Notes: a model not told the origin generated them from the letters alone. A DNA stretch of 19,017 nt from an uncultured Oscillospiraceae bacterium (GCA_900752445.1 CAADVN010000272.1:1-19017); one strand, 5' to 3'; shown: positions 1-6,431, numbered from the stretch's first letter. A program made the numbers and translations.

Positions 1-275
1 ACGATGTAAGGCGTATCGCCGCCGTCGAGTTTGAGCACATTGGTGAAGATGATGGCCAGCACGCAGGGGAGCAGCGTGCCCATCAGGGAACCGGTCAGCG
101 CCACCAGGCACTTCTTCGTCCAGCCCGCTACCAACAGGTCGATGATGACGGTGAGTACAAGCACGGTGACGAACGAGGCGAGGATGGGATCGACGCCGCG
201 CAACAAAAGCGGGATGAGCAGCTTCCAGACCATCACCACGCTGGACACCAGCGACACCAGCGCGCCGCAGCCCCC
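1..275 (-). pseudogene. YibE/F-family membrane protein fragment
   Basis: Reading the minus strand in the frame whose codons begin at position 263 gives a hydrophobic stretch starting ALVSLVSSVVMVWKLLIPLL, then a second helix ending LLVAGWTKKCLVAL, then a third ending in KLDGGDTPYIV at the window edge. This matches my memory of the central part of clostridial YibE/F-family membrane proteins (several helices, a conserved basic residue pair after the second helix, and LDGG before a periplasmic loop). Function of the family is poorly known. The normal N-terminus is absent: upstream residues in the same frame belong to an Ogt fragment instead, with the changeover between about 264 and 276. The C-terminus lies outside the window, so I cannot tell whether it is intact. 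Family call is from recalled patterns only. Confidence 0.55.
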
Positions 276-400
276 CGCGCCGCCCACGGCGCGCGCCGGC
301 GCACCCAGCTCGCGCGCGATCTCGCCATAGCTGCACAGCCCGCCGTACGGTATCTGCGTGAGCCGACGCCAGACCCGGCGCCGGAACTCGCTGCCCCGGG
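276..400 (-). pseudogene. Ogt (MGMT) alkyltransferase, middle fragment
   Basis: In the same minus frame as the YibE/F fragment, positions 400 to 276 encode PRGSEFRRRVWRRLTQIPYG followed by GLCSYGEIARELGAPARAVGGA. This is the DNA-binding part of O6-methylguanine-DNA methyltransferases, which repair alkylated guanine: the family shows a GTPFQxxVWxAL helix, IPYGxTxSYGEIA and ARAVGxA. The following GRNPxPxxxPCHR segment with the acceptor cysteine is missing. Instead the frame runs straight into the YibE/F fragment. No sensible N-terminal domain is encoded upstream. The rest of the enzyme's C-terminus lies on the opposite strand, beginning at the next base. The fragment cannot be an active enzyme as it stands. 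Confidence 0.65.
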
Positions 401-490
401 GTGGTGGGCGCGGACGGCTCGCTCACGGGCTACGCCGCCGGGCGGGACGTAAAACGCGCCCTGCTGCGGTTGGAGGGCTGCCGCCTGTAG
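401..490 (+). pseudogene. Ogt (MGMT) alkyltransferase, C-terminal fragment
   Basis: The plus strand encodes VVGADGSLTGYAAGRDVKRA and then LLRLEGCRL and a TAG stop at 488-490. This is the canonical C-terminus of O6-alkylguanine-DNA alkyltransferases (VVGxdGSLTGYAGGLxxKxxLLxLE), which directly follows the PCHR active-site motif. In frame upstream, the sequence reads RCPG rather than PCHR, and further upstream nothing fits. It sits head to head with the middle fragment of what is probably the same gene, the two meeting at the palindrome CCCCGGGG (394-401). Either an inversion broke the gene or the assembly is chimeric here. Confidence 0.65.
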
Positions 491-503
491 CCGCGCGGCG
501 GCT
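489..503. repeat. Short palindrome between convergent ends
   Basis: AGCCGC and GCGGCT flank a GCG loop, spanning the stop of the Ogt C-terminal fragment and the stop of the phosphotransferase gene that converge here. It could act as a weak bidirectional terminator, but neither side has a U-tract, so the role is uncertain. Confidence 0.3.
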
Positions 504-1372
504 CAGAATTCGGCCAGGAGCTTTTCCGCCTGACGCTTTGCGAGGGCGAGGTATTTGCGGTAGTAGGCCTCGTTCGCGCCCTTGTATTTGTTGCCGATGA
601 AGACCCACTCGCAGTATTCGTAAAACAGGAAGAGCTCGAGCGTGCGCCGCCAGTCCCCGGGCCCGACGCCCATGTCCCGGAGCAGCCGGTCATAGTAGTA
701 GCCGGCGGCGAAGTCCCGGTCCTCGCGCGTCAGGTAAAAGAGCGCGCCGTCATCCTCCTCGCCGTGGGCGATGAGCCGTGCGAAGGAGGCGGGGTAGGGC
801 AGTATGCCCGCGTATTCCCAGTCTATGAGCACGGCCCTGTCCCCGGGGACGAGGACGTTGAAGGGCAGCAGGTCGTCGTGGCAGAGCGTCCGGGGCACGG
901 CGACGTAGGCGTCGAGGAAGCGCGCATAAGCCGCCTCGAGCGCGGCGTCGTTGAGGTATTCGCCGCGGTGCCTGCGGTCCTTGAGGCTGGCCTCGAAGGT
1001 GTAGCCGAAGCCGGCCAGGCCGGAGCTGTTCCAGGTCTGCCGCTGCATGGAGATGAGCGCGTCCATAGCGAGGCGCAGCTTGCCGCGGCTGCACCGGCAC
1101 AGGTCGTCGCCCTCGACGAATTCCATGAGCAGGTACGAGCCGCCGCCGGCGTCGGCGGACTGGAAGAGCCGCGGCACGCCGTCCAGGCCGGGCAGCAGGC
1201 GGCGGTAGACCTCGGCCTCGCAGCCCTTGGCCTCCTTGAGGATGAACGTGCCGCCGCCGCAGCCGAGCTTCCAGACGCGGTAGGGCTCGCCGTCCTCCTT
1301 GCGCCGCAGCTGCTCAGAGCCCGAAATTCCGCCGGGCAGGTCAAAATGCCTGAGTATCTCATCAAGTTCCAT
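503..1372 (-). CDS. Aminoglycoside/choline-type phosphotransferase
   Basis: A 289-aa protein with the kinase-like fold of the APH/choline kinase family, which transfers phosphate from ATP to a small-molecule hydroxyl. K46 in FILKEAK fits the ATP-anchoring lysine. HDDLLPFNVLV (H165, D167, N172) is the catalytic loop, and LIDWEYA (D184) the metal-binding aspartate. LLMEFVEGDDL around residue 85 looks like the hinge. The length is usual for the family. The start ATG at 1372 is preceded by AAGGA about 7 bases upstream. It lies 27 bases downstream of the SLH gene on the same strand, so it may share that transcript. The substrate cannot be inferred; choline or a sugar is as likely as an antibiotic, and there is no resistance context. 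Confidence 0.8.
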   Translation of the reverse strand: MELDEILRHFDLPGGISGSEQLRRKEDGEPYRVWKLGCGGGTFILKEAKGCEAEVYRRLLPGLDGVPRLFQSADAGGGSYLLMEFVEGDDLCRCSRGKLRLAMDALISMQRQTWNSSGLAGFGYTFEASLKDRRHRGEYLNDAALEAAYARFLDAYVAVPRTLCHDDLLPFNVLVPGDRAVLIDWEYAGILPYPASFARLIAHGEEDDGALFYLTREDRDFAAGYYYDRLLRDMGVGPGDWRRTLELFLFYEYCEWVFIGNKYKGANEAYYRKYLALAKRQAEKLLAEF

Positions 1373-1399
1373 GTTCGTCCTTCTTGCAAATCCAGTGCC

Positions 1400-3343
1400 T
1401 CAGCGCTCGATGAAGCGCATGAGCAGCGTGGCGGCCTGGGCCCTTGTCGCGCCAGCCTGAGGGGCCAGCAGCCCGTCCGCGCCGTTTATAAGGCCGCAGC
1501 TGACCGCCCAGTCCATCGCCGCGACGGCGTAGCCGCTGACCTCGGCATAGTCCGGATACGCGGCCGCGCCGTCATACGCCCCGGCGGATACGTCCCTGCC
1601 CCTGTAGAGCTCATAGCGGTAGAGTATCGCCGCGAGCTGCTCGCGCGTGATCTCGCCCATCGGCTCCGTGCCGTCGGATATGCCGTTTTCCGTCGCCCAC
1701 TGCTGAGCGGCGGAGTACCACGCGGCGCCGCCCTCGGCGTCCACGCCGTCCAGCCGCGCCAGTATCGTCCACACCATCGCTCGCGTCATCGTCCCGTTCG
1801 GCGCGAAGCTGTTATCATCCATGCCGCTCATGAGCCCATTTTCCACGCAGTAGTGCAGGCCGTCGTGATACCATGCGTGCATGTCCACGTCGCTGAACCT
1901 CGCCAGCAGGCAGCTTGCGTCACCCGGGCAGTCGGACACGTCGGAGACGGCCCTGAAGGTCACGGTTATCGTGACCCGCGAGTCCGGCTGGATGAAGTAA
2001 TAGCTGCCGTCGTCGTCGCGGAGCAGCCTGACCTCGGCCCCGGAGCCGTCAACTGCGCTGATATGCGCGAGCTCAAAGCCCTCGTCCGGCTTTGGGCTTA
2101 TCGTCACCTTGCTGCCCTCGAGGGGCGCGCTGGGGCTCACGGTGAACGCGCCGTTCTGCGCCTGCGCCAGTATCGGCGGATAGTTGTCGGACGGGATGGG
2201 CAGATATATCACATACTCACGGATGCTGACCTTTACCGCGGCAGAGGCGAGGACGGTCCCGCTTGCCTTTACACGGACAAAATAAGTGCCGTTTTCAAGT
2301 CCTGTGACCGTATTTCCGCTTATCGGAGTCCATTCGGAAGCCGTGGACAGCCTGTACTCCATAGTGCTGTCAACGCCTGTGATGGTACCGTCGTTCTGGG
2401 CGGCGGTGGTGCAGTCCGTCTTGCCGATGCCCGCAGGCGTCGCAGCCTGCGTCACATCAATGATCTGCACGTCGCCGCCTTTTTTGACTTGGATACCCTT
2501 ATCGGCTGTCACGCCGGTGATCTCCACCGTTGCGCCGGTAATTTTCGTCCAGTTCTCGCCGCCGTCCGTGCTGTATTCCATTTCAGCAACAACATTGGAC
2601 AATGTGCCGCTGTTATCGCCCGTCGCGGTAAAGACAGCCGGCACCTCTTTTGTGGCGGTGTAGGCGGAGATTTCGGAGACATGTAAAAAAATTACAACAT
2701 CATAACACTCTTTGGTTATACCGTCCTCAACAATATAATAACGCCCGCCTTTTGAAACGCTTACGATAGCATCTATGATGTTCGCTCCCGTTGGGGGTGT
2801 GATCGACTCGCCTATTTCATTTATAAATTCAACAACCTTCTCGTCGTAATCGCTGCAATAATCGTCGATGATATCAGTGGAGTCACTTGAGAAAACGGAA
2901 GATGTATTTTCCTCGGTCGTTACCGTGCCGCTGCCCGGAACAAGCGCCTCGGCAACGGCGGCGGGGTCAGCCCAATCCAGATCCATGTCCTTATACTGGT
3001 CGTCACTTAAGAAAAGAAATCCCTTTTTATCATTATCATCCTTTTCAAGTACCGGGATGAGCGATTTATAGGGCTCCGCAAGACCGTCCCTCATCCTGTT
3101 AAACAGCTGAACATTCCAGCTGCAATCGGAAGAATAGACATAGTGGAGCACAAAGCTCTCGTTCTCGTCCTTTACAGTCGCAGCACAGATCCGACTGTCC
3201 GCGCCTGTCTTTTCCGCAGCTTCGGAGAATGTCGCTTTCACAAATGCTTTGGTCGGAGTGCCTGCAAACGCGGTCATGGGCATCAGTCCCGCCACAAGGC
3301 AGATGGCAAGCAGCAAACTCAGTATTTTCGCCTTTGTTTTCAT
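1400..3343 (-). CDS. Secreted S-layer-homology (SLH) domain protein
   Basis: A 647-aa secreted protein. I start it at the ATG at 3343 because a typical signal peptide begins there (MKTKAKILSLLLAICLVAGL, cut after AFA at about 27) and AAAGGA precedes it. A frame-extending ATG at 3397 lies inside a leader hairpin and would bury the signal. Residues 28 to about 220 are an unrecognised acidic domain. Then come two related beta-rich modules (each with a MEYS or MEYR core, residues about 230-380) and an InlB-type repeat (about 400-465: FTVSPSAPLEGSKVTISPKP). Last are three SLH repeats (about 482-532, 541-580, 596-645), which bind secondary cell-wall polymer and hold the protein at the surface. Base composition in the N-terminal half is clearly more AT-rich than in the C-terminal half, which suggests a mosaic gene. 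The ligand is unknown. Confidence 0.85.
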   Translation of the reverse strand: MKTKAKILSLLLAICLVAGLMPMTAFAGTPTKAFVKATFSEAAEKTGADSRICAATVKDENESFVLHYVYSSDCSWNVQLFNRMRDGLAEPYKSLIPVLEKDDNDKKGFLFLSDDQYKDMDLDWADPAAVAEALVPGSGTVTTEENTSSVFSSDSTDIIDDYCSDYDEKVVEFINEIGESITPPTGANIIDAIVSVSKGGRYYIVEDGITKECYDVVIFLHVSEISAYTATKEVPAVFTATGDNSGTLSNVVAEMEYSTDGGENWTKITGATVEITGVTADKGIQVKKGGDVQIIDVTQAATPAGIGKTDCTTAAQNDGTITGVDSTMEYRLSTASEWTPISGNTVTGLENGTYFVRVKASGTVLASAAVKVSIREYVIYLPIPSDNYPPILAQAQNGAFTVSPSAPLEGSKVTISPKPDEGFELAHISAVDGSGAEVRLLRDDDGSYYFIQPDSRVTITVTFRAVSDVSDCPGDASCLLARFSDVDMHAWYHDGLHYCVENGLMSGMDDNSFAPNGTMTRAMVWTILARLDGVDAEGGAAWYSAAQQWATENGISDGTEPMGEITREQLAAILYRYELYRGRDVSAGAYDGAAAYPDYAEVSGYAVAAMDWAVSCGLINGADGLLAPQAGATRAQAATLLMRFIER

Positions 3344-3375
3344 CGTTTTGCACCGTCCTTTAACAGATTTTACTG

Positions 3376-3427
3376 CAAAACAGAAAAGACGCATCATGCC
3401 CGTTCGGCAGCGGGCATAGTGCGTCTT
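3376..3427 (-). terminator. Terminator-like hairpin in SLH gene leader
   Basis: On the minus strand the outer arms AAGACGCA and TGCGTCTT and inner arms ATGCCCG and CGGGCAT form a long stem interrupted only by a 2x2 internal loop, with an 8-base apical loop. The stem runs directly into TTCTGTTTT, a broken U-tract. It lies between the predicted promoter (3496-3524) and the SLH gene start at 3343, so it could attenuate that gene or end a short leader RNA. I see no recognised riboswitch fold upstream. Confidence 0.55.
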
Positions 3428-3495
3428 GAAAATATGCAGTTTTCAGCCTGACAGGAAAAAAGGGCAGGGTCATGCTTGGCCGGCCGGCAGTTAGC

Positions 3496-3524
3496 ATTGT
3501 CATCCCTTTCTTATCCACCGTCAA
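3496..3524 (-). promoter_or_regulatory. Sigma-A-type promoter for the SLH gene
   Basis: On the minus strand TTGACG (3524-3519) and GACAAT (3501-3496) are separated by 17 bases, a near-consensus vegetative promoter (5 of 6 and 4 of 6 matches). Transcription would start near 3489, giving a leader of about 145 nt that contains the terminator-like hairpin at 3376-3427. Confidence 0.5.
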
Positions 3525-3689
3525 GCCCCCTCTTTACACACAGTCATACACAGGAAATATATCACAAAAGCAGCTTTCTTTCACGGCTTTTATGAATGAA
3601 TTTTTGGGATGAATTAGAATTATTAACAAATTCCCTCCAAAATCGACCTCTCAAATCAGGGAAGAGGGAAGAGGGAATAGGGAAGAAGT
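3525..3689. other. AT-rich intergenic stretch, no gene seen
   Basis: Unlike its surroundings this stretch is AT-rich and carries no credible coding sequence; the small open frame across 3562-3768 runs into the tmRNA and has no ribosome site. At 3659-3687 there is a purine run made of GGGAAGA-like units (GGGAAGAGGGAAGAGGGAAT and on), an imperfect short repeat next to the ssrA terminator. Confidence 0.5.
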
Positions 3690-3727
3690 AAAAACCGGCA
3701 AGCGCCGCATGGCGCTTGCCGGTTTTT
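3690..3727. terminator. Perfect palindromic terminator after ssrA
   Basis: A perfect 17-base inverted repeat (AAAAACCGGCAAGCGCC at 3690-3706, its complement at 3711-3727) encloses a GCAT loop. On the minus strand the stem is GC-rich and followed by a U-tract, so it ends the tmRNA transcript. It is symmetrical and could also stop transcription from the other side. Its outermost base coincides with the last A of the tmRNA CCA end. Confidence 0.85.
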
Positions 3728-4074
3728 GGTGGAGTCGGGGGGAATCGAACCCCCGTCCGAAAGTGCATCCGCGGGGACTTCTCCGGGCGCAGAGAGTCCT
3801 TTTTATTCCCTCGCCCGAGCGTGGACGCTCACACTCACGGGTCCGGTAGCTTCATTGTGCATGGTGCGCTCAAAGCTTTGCGCACTCACGTTCGCCGCTG
3901 ATCGACGCCTCGCTTCCGGGCCGCGGCCATCCCGGAGGAGACGCTCACTGCTTAGGCAGCGAGAAGAGCAGTCTTATTGCTGTTCTTTAATTTATAATTG
4001 CCCGTTTTAAGGATGCCAGGCGCATCCGCCCGCTATCCCCGTTTCCGCACCCCCGTCGAAACCAGTACGACCCC
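3727..4074 (-). ncRNA. ssrA: Transfer-messenger RNA (tmRNA)
   Basis: tmRNA rescues ribosomes stalled on broken mRNA and tags the peptide for proteolysis. The 5' end is GGGGTCGTACTGGTTTCGAC (from 4074). The 3' end carries the T-arm GGGTTCGATTCCCCCC and CGACTCCACCA, ending at 3727. The ends pair as a 7-bp acceptor stem with a G-U third pair, the alanine identity element, and CCA is encoded. The tag frame runs from GGC at 4002 to TAA at 3952 and reads GNYKLKNSNKTALLAA, preceded by the alanine from the charged tmRNA. The stop sits in a small hairpin, as is typical. It follows the cyclophilin gene by about 40 bases on the same strand, and smpB, its protein partner, lies about 1.9 kb upstream on that strand. 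Confidence 0.95.
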
Positions 4075-4083
4075 TTATAGCAG

Positions 4084-4107
4084 CTGCCCGGCCCGCTGGC
4101 CGGGCAG
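4084..4107 (-). other. Hairpin between cyclophilin and ssrA
   Basis: CTGCCCGGCC and GGCCGGGCAG form a perfect 10-bp stem with a 4-base loop in the short gap between the cyclophilin stop and the tmRNA 5' end. On the minus strand no U-run follows, so it is not a convincing terminator. It could mark processing of a joint transcript, which would fit the lack of a clear ssrA promoter here. Confidence 0.45.
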
Positions 4108-4114
4108 GTCCTGC

Positions 4115-4636
4115 TTAGAACTTCCTCGGCTCGGGGTACTCCTCGCCGAAGGTCTCGGCCGTTACCTTTTTGAGCTTCTGCTCCGTCCTCGGGCGGTCGT
4201 TATAGTCCGTTGCGGTATTCGCTATCGCGTCCACTACCTCCATGCCCTCTATGACCTTGCCGAAGGCCGCGTACTCGCCGTCCAGGTGCGGGGCCTTGTC
4301 GTGCATGATGAAAAACTGGCTGCCGGCCGTGTCCGGCATCATCGCGCGCGCCATGGACAGCACGCCGCGGTCATGCTTCAGATTGTTCTGGCTGAAGCCG
4401 TTGTGCTTGAACTCGCCCTTTATCCTGTAGCCCGGGCCGCCCATGCCGGTGCCCTGCGGGTCGCCGCCCTGGATCATGAAGCCGGGGATGACCCTGTGGA
4501 ATATGAGGCCGTCGTAAAACCCCTTATTCACAAGGCTCAGGAAATTGTTCACCGTGTTCGGCGCGAGCTCAGGGTACAGCTCCGCCTTTATCACACCGCC
4601 GTTTTCCATCTCAAAGGTAACTACCGGATTTGCCAT
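4115..4636 (-). CDS. Cyclophilin-type peptidyl-prolyl isomerase
   Basis: A 173-aa cytoplasmic cyclophilin (no signal peptide), which speeds cis-trans isomerisation at proline bonds during protein folding. The active-site set is present: IFHRVIPGFMIQGGDP (R48, F53, Q56), GSQFFI (105-110) and the LDGEYAAFGKV strand. The position equivalent to human CypA Trp121 is H117, so cyclosporin binding should be weak. The length is normal for bacterial PpiB-like proteins. The ATG at 4636 has AAAGGA upstream and follows the SLH-DUF2927 gene by 26 bases, so it is likely co-transcribed with that gene and smpB. Confidence 0.93.
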   Translation of the reverse strand: MANPVVTFEMENGGVIKAELYPELAPNTVNNFLSLVNKGFYDGLIFHRVIPGFMIQGGDPQGTGMGGPGYRIKGEFKHNGFSQNNLKHDRGVLSMARAMMPDTAGSQFFIMHDKAPHLDGEYAAFGKVIEGMEVVDAIANTATDYNDRPRTEQKLKKVTAETFGEEYPEPRKF

Positions 4637-4662
4637 GTCATCTTATCCTTTCGTGTTAATGT

Positions 4663-5895
4663 TCAGGCCACAAGTTTCTGCACCGCGCTGCGGGCCGTGC
4701 TAGCGCCCATGCCGGCGCGCACGCTGTCGCTGAACACGAGCTGCACCAGCGCCCAGTCCAGCGTGCTCGGCCAGGCCGGCAAGGTCTGACCCTCGCTCAT
4801 TTCGCCCCTGTAGAACACGCTGTCCGCGTACTTGGTGCTGGAATTGAACAGGCCCACGCTGCTGAACAGGTTTGTCAAAATAACGAAATCGCGCGTCGTC
4901 TGAGTCGCTTCGGTGCTGATATAGGCCCTGCAGAAGGTCATGGGATTCTCGCTGAAGTATGTGAAACCGCTTATCCCGCCTTCGCCGGGGTCCCGTTCCA
5001 TGTACGTGACGAAGGCCTTGTTCACTTCCTCGCCGGACACAAAGTTTATCGTCAGCGTGGCCTCGCTCTCGCTCTCGGCCTTGCCGATGCCCGGGCAGTT
5101 CGGCACGCCGTTTAGCGCGGCGATGATGGTCTCGACCCGCTCGGTGTCCGCCTGCGTCGGGCTGCCCTTGATATAATAGCGGATGGGCACGCCCCATTTC
5201 ACCGACTGGCCCTTGTCGCCGTACATGGAGCCGACGCCGACCTCGAGGTAGTAGTCGATTATCTGCTGCTTCGTATAGCCCGCGGCCCTTATGAGGCCCG
5301 GGTCCACCGCAGGTTCGCCCAGATGCGCCGCGCGGTAGAGCAGCGCCGCGGCCTGGGCCCTCGTCAGTATGGACTGCGGGCGCAGGGTGTTGTCCTCATA
5401 GCCCGTCAGCAGCCCGTTCGAGCACATGGCGAGCACGCTCTCGAGATAGCCCGCGCCCACGGAGGCCGCGTCGGCAAAGTCGAGCTGCTCGCCCTCGGCG
5501 GCCTTGAGCCCCAGCGCCGAGGCGATTATCTTGCACGCAAGCTCGCGGCTCACGAGCTTGCCGTATTCGCTCCGCGACACGTCGCTCTCGTCAACCCAGC
5601 CGGAGGCGTAGGCGTGCTCCATCTGCACGCCGCCCCAGTGCGAGCCGTCCGCGCCGGTCGGCGCGCCGACCATGCGCGCCGCCATGGTCACGGCCTCGAC
5701 CACCGAGACCTGCCTGTCGGGCTGGAACGTGCCGTCCTCATAGCCCTCGATGGCGCCGGAGGCCACCATCTCACTCACTTCGTTGTAAAACCAGCTGCCG
5801 GGATTCACGTCGCTCAGGCTCGACGCCGCAAGCGCGGGCACGCCGAGCGTGAGCATAAGCGCCAGGACCATCGCCAGGGATACGAATCTTTTCAT
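4663..5895 (-). CDS. Secreted SLH protein with DUF2927-like domain
   Basis: A 410-aa secreted protein. The start at 5895 is chosen because AGGAGG lies 7 bases upstream and a signal peptide begins there (MKRFVSLAMVLALMLTLGVP, cut near ALA-A at 23-24). Three SLH repeats follow (about 27-78, 86-130, 139-188; typical GYEDGTFQPD and LTRAQAAALL motifs), which should anchor it to the cell wall. Residues about 232-400 resemble DUF2927, a family that looks like a degenerate metallopeptidase: VPIRYYIKGSPTQADTERVE, a central INFV strand, and a helix FVILTNLFSSVGLF where active relatives would carry a zinc motif. No HExxH is present, so catalysis is unlikely. It lies between smpB and the cyclophilin gene on one strand with short gaps. 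Its function is unknown. Confidence 0.85.
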   Translation of the reverse strand: MKRFVSLAMVLALMLTLGVPALAASSLSDVNPGSWFYNEVSEMVASGAIEGYEDGTFQPDRQVSVVEAVTMAARMVGAPTGADGSHWGGVQMEHAYASGWVDESDVSRSEYGKLVSRELACKIIASALGLKAAEGEQLDFADAASVGAGYLESVLAMCSNGLLTGYEDNTLRPQSILTRAQAAALLYRAAHLGEPAVDPGLIRAAGYTKQQIIDYYLEVGVGSMYGDKGQSVKWGVPIRYYIKGSPTQADTERVETIIAALNGVPNCPGIGKAESESEATLTINFVSGEEVNKAFVTYMERDPGEGGISGFTYFSENPMTFCRAYISTEATQTTRDFVILTNLFSSVGLFNSSTKYADSVFYRGEMSEGQTLPAWPSTLDWALVQLVFSDSVRAGMGASTARSAVQKLVA

Positions 5896-5940
5896 TTTTC
5901 TCCCTCCTGCCGTTTGCGGCAAAGCTTGGTTGTCTTCCGC

Positions 5941-6405
5941 TCAGTTCCTCTCCTTCATCATCCGGTCCATGTCGCGCTTCGCCTGGCGCTCTGCCTCGGC
6001 GTCGCGCTTGTCGTGCAGCTTCTTGCCCTTGCACAGGCCCAGCTCGAGCTTCACGCGCCCGTCCTTGAAATACAGCGACAGCGGTATGAGCGCCACGCCG
6101 TCCTGCATCACCCGGGCGTTGAGCTTCATTATCTCGCGCTTGTGCATCAGCAGCCGCTTCGGGCGCATCGGGTCCCTGTTGAAGATATTGCCCTTCTCAT
6201 AGGGGCTTATATGCAGCCCCCGCGCGAAAAGCTCCCCGTCCTTCACCGTGCAGAAAGAGTCCTTCAGGTTCACCGTGCCCGCCCTTATGGACTTCACCTC
6301 GGTGCCGAAGAGCTCTATGCCCGCCTCGTACCGCTCCAGGACGAAATAGTCGTGGAACGCCTTGCGGTTTTGCGCTATCTGTTTTATCCCCTGTGCGCGC
6401 GCCAC
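5941..6405 (-). CDS. smpB: SsrA-binding protein SmpB
   Basis: A 154-aa SmpB, which binds tmRNA, mimics the anticodon arm and carries it into stalled ribosomes. Visible landmarks are IAQNRKAFHDYFVLE, GIELFGTEVKSIR (the RNA-binding beta-barrel), HISPYEKGN, and the basic tail KRDMDRMMKERN that inserts in the mRNA channel. I start it at the GTG at 6405 because AGGGGG lies 7 bases upstream. The in-frame ATG at 6450 falls within the promoter, and the ATG at 6423 has no ribosome site. Its RNA partner ssrA is downstream on the same strand, separated by the SLH-DUF2927 and cyclophilin genes. Confidence 0.95.
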   Translation of the reverse strand: MARAQGIKQIAQNRKAFHDYFVLERYEAGIELFGTEVKSIRAGTVNLKDSFCTVKDGELFARGLHISPYEKGNIFNRDPMRPKRLLMHKREIMKLNARVMQDGVALIPLSLYFKDGRVKLELGLCKGKKLHDKRDAEAERQAKRDMDRMMKERN

Positions 6406-6431
6406 GGCCTCGCCCCCTTTCATTCTAATTG

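Noticed and set aside
503..1372. Antibiotic-resistance aminoglycoside phosphotransferase
   Set aside because: The fold is right but there is no mobile or resistance context and no feature that points to antibiotic substrates; many such kinases act on metabolites.
764..2686. Long plus-strand open frame of 640 codons opposite the phosphotransferase and SLH genes
   Set aside because: It is a shadow of GC-rich antisense codons: no ribosome site, no domain, valine/alanine/arginine-rich composition, and it crosses two well-supported minus-strand genes.
3343..3397. Upstream in-frame ATG for the SLH gene at 3397
   Set aside because: It lies in the leader hairpin, would place 18 residues before a textbook signal peptide, and has no ribosome site; the ATG at 3343 has one.
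3376..3490. Known riboswitch or T-box in the SLH leader
   Set aside because: No conserved cyclic-di-GMP, SAM, TPP or T-box sequence motif is visible.
3562..3768. Small minus-strand open frame across the ssrA 3' end
   Set aside because: It overlaps the tmRNA acceptor and terminator, and its content reflects those RNA structures.
4074..4079. TATAAG as a -10 box for ssrA
   Set aside because: It touches the mature 5' end, so transcription would start inside the tmRNA; no matching -35 box.
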